From positions 5,242,172 through 5,306,171 of the forward strand of contig JACDOX010000018.1 in assembly GCA_014549065.1 (NCBI GenBank): a stretch of 64,000 bases of DNA, given 5' to 3'. The position numbers were made by a program, and so were the translations under genes. This document shows positions 62,901-64,000 of the stretch, piece after piece. The DNA is from Cardinalis cardinalis (lineage: Eukaryota; Chordata; Aves; Passeriformes; Cardinalidae). The notes beneath the pieces are model-generated. The model had not been told where the DNA came from. It searched no databases and saw only the letters and a program-made list of their open reading frames with translations. The stretch's first letter is position 1, and each line of letters begins with the position of its first letter.

Positions 62901-64000
62901 CTCAGTGGCTACTGGAAAATTAATGGCCAGTATTGGCAATGGTTATTTGCTCTTGCAGAAACACAAGTACTTGCTAATTTACTGAGCAGTTAACAGAATC
63001 CATGACAGAACTAAGTGACTTCTCAGTTGTATGCTTTCTTCTTTGTTCTTTCATTCATGCCATGCTTGTTTCTATGCCAAAAAGTGACAATGCTAACTAA
63101 TGTTTTATAGAAAAATTCAATATCCTTGGATGCCTCTAAGAAAACTGTTAACATGGGTCAACTTAGATGGTTGAAGAGATTGGAATACTTATGGAAAACC
63201 CCCACAGAGTTTCTTGTTCCTGAGATAAATTGCTTGAATATGGTTTTATAGAAGTTGATTATCTCTTGCTTGAAAAGTTTTTCTTGGGTACCTGTGCTTA
63301 GTGACTCCTTCCTCTCCCAACACATTTGTTTGCAAGTGACTTTGCAACTGAAAGTGTAGAGTTTAAGAGTCAATGGTGGAAGCCACACAAGGGGAGTTTA
63401 CCAGGTCTTCCACCAGATTCTGTCTTAGTTTAATATGGTTTAATTTAATTTTGTTTTGTTTGGTTGGTTTATAGTTATTTTTATTATCAAACCATAGCAC
63501 TATTTTGGGCCTTTATGATATCATCCATAAAAACCAAGAGCAGTTTTCCAGACTGTCTGATTCAGATTAGCCTAAATTACTTTTCCTCCCCTTTTCTGGG
63601 AATTTCTGTTTGCATTGTAGTTAGAGATCCACGTGTTTGGTTTGCATGGATTCTGTAAATGCAGGATAGGGAAGAAATAGTACATGTACTTTTTTTCCAA
63701 CAATAATTTTAGTCCCTTAATGCTTGGTGAGATATTATACTATTATTTCCAGAACATCTTCTTTGGAGTAATATCACTTTTTTGGAGTAATATTACTTTG
63801 GAGTAATATCAGTAGGTGAAATATGTAGGGCATCTCATTTTGTTATTGATGGCACTAGTAGAAATCTTTTTTTTCCCCAGAAATTATTTTTTTTGATGCT
63901 GCTTAACTGTTCCACATTCCTCTTTTTGTTAAGAATATTGAAAGATTGTGATGTGGCTCTTGTCTCTTTGACCATGGTCAGGAAAGATTAGAATCCTGGA
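62901..64000. other. Non-coding DNA with a minor tandem triplication
   Basis: Nothing is recognised apart from the triplicated motif at 63761-63811 and a TTTAATTTAATTTTG-type low-complexity run at about 63430-63475. The window ends in unique sequence. Confidence 0.45.
63761..63811. repeat. Three tandem copies of a ~16-bp motif
   Basis: TTGGAGTAATAT occurs three times within 51 bp (starting at about 63763, 63782 and 63798), with short variable spacers. Local slippage is the simple explanation. Confidence 0.75.

Overview
The window is AT-rich vertebrate nuclear DNA, most likely from a bird. The main evidence is a set of CR1 LINE remnants: a well preserved 3' end on + at 49211-49483, a longer 3' end on - at 54793-55206, an ORF2 scrap near 39490-39587, and two decayed tails. 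Two decayed MIR-type SINE pieces (37230-37350 and 31904-31985) are also present, and interspersed repeats are otherwise very sparse. A low repeat load dominated by CR1 is typical of birds. The order or species cannot be told from what is here.

I find no protein-coding gene, exon set, tRNA, rRNA, CRISPR array or bacterial-type operon that I can support. The open frames are short, end at random-looking stops, match no family I recognise, and lack flanking splice or repeat structure. The longest frames on both strands at 40.7-41.6 kb and 47.6-48.0 kb are simple-sequence artefacts. One open frame of 191 codons (502-1077, minus) is longer than expected by chance and is listed only as a candidate. 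The window is best read as intergenic DNA or the inside of a very large intron.

Layout: 0-31 kb is mostly unremarkable AT-rich DNA with several stretches that look like conserved non-coding elements (about 1.5, 2.2, 3.5, 12, 17.3, 23 and 28.5 kb). At 31.78-31.99 kb lie a CTCF-like word, three back-to-back inverted repeats packed with AGGTCA-type nuclear-receptor half-sites, and a MIR remnant. From 36 to 46 kb there are more enhancer-like stretches (36.2-36.9, 42.0-42.5 and 44.5-46.1 kb). A G-rich purine tract interrupted by an assembly gap lies at 40.7-41.3 kb. A GAGAA pentanucleotide tract of more than 200 bp lies at 47.65-47.88 kb, followed by the two best CR1 copies. The last 9 kb is plain non-coding DNA with two more candidate conserved stretches.

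The most interesting signals are regulatory or structural rather than coding: the half-site hairpin cluster at 31.86-31.94 kb, the CpG-retaining enhancer-like block at 44.5-46.1 kb, the palindromic octamer at 42.14 kb, and the twelve-GGG quadruplex-prone tract at the edge of the gap. All conserved-element calls rest on composition and motif content alone, because no alignment could be run.
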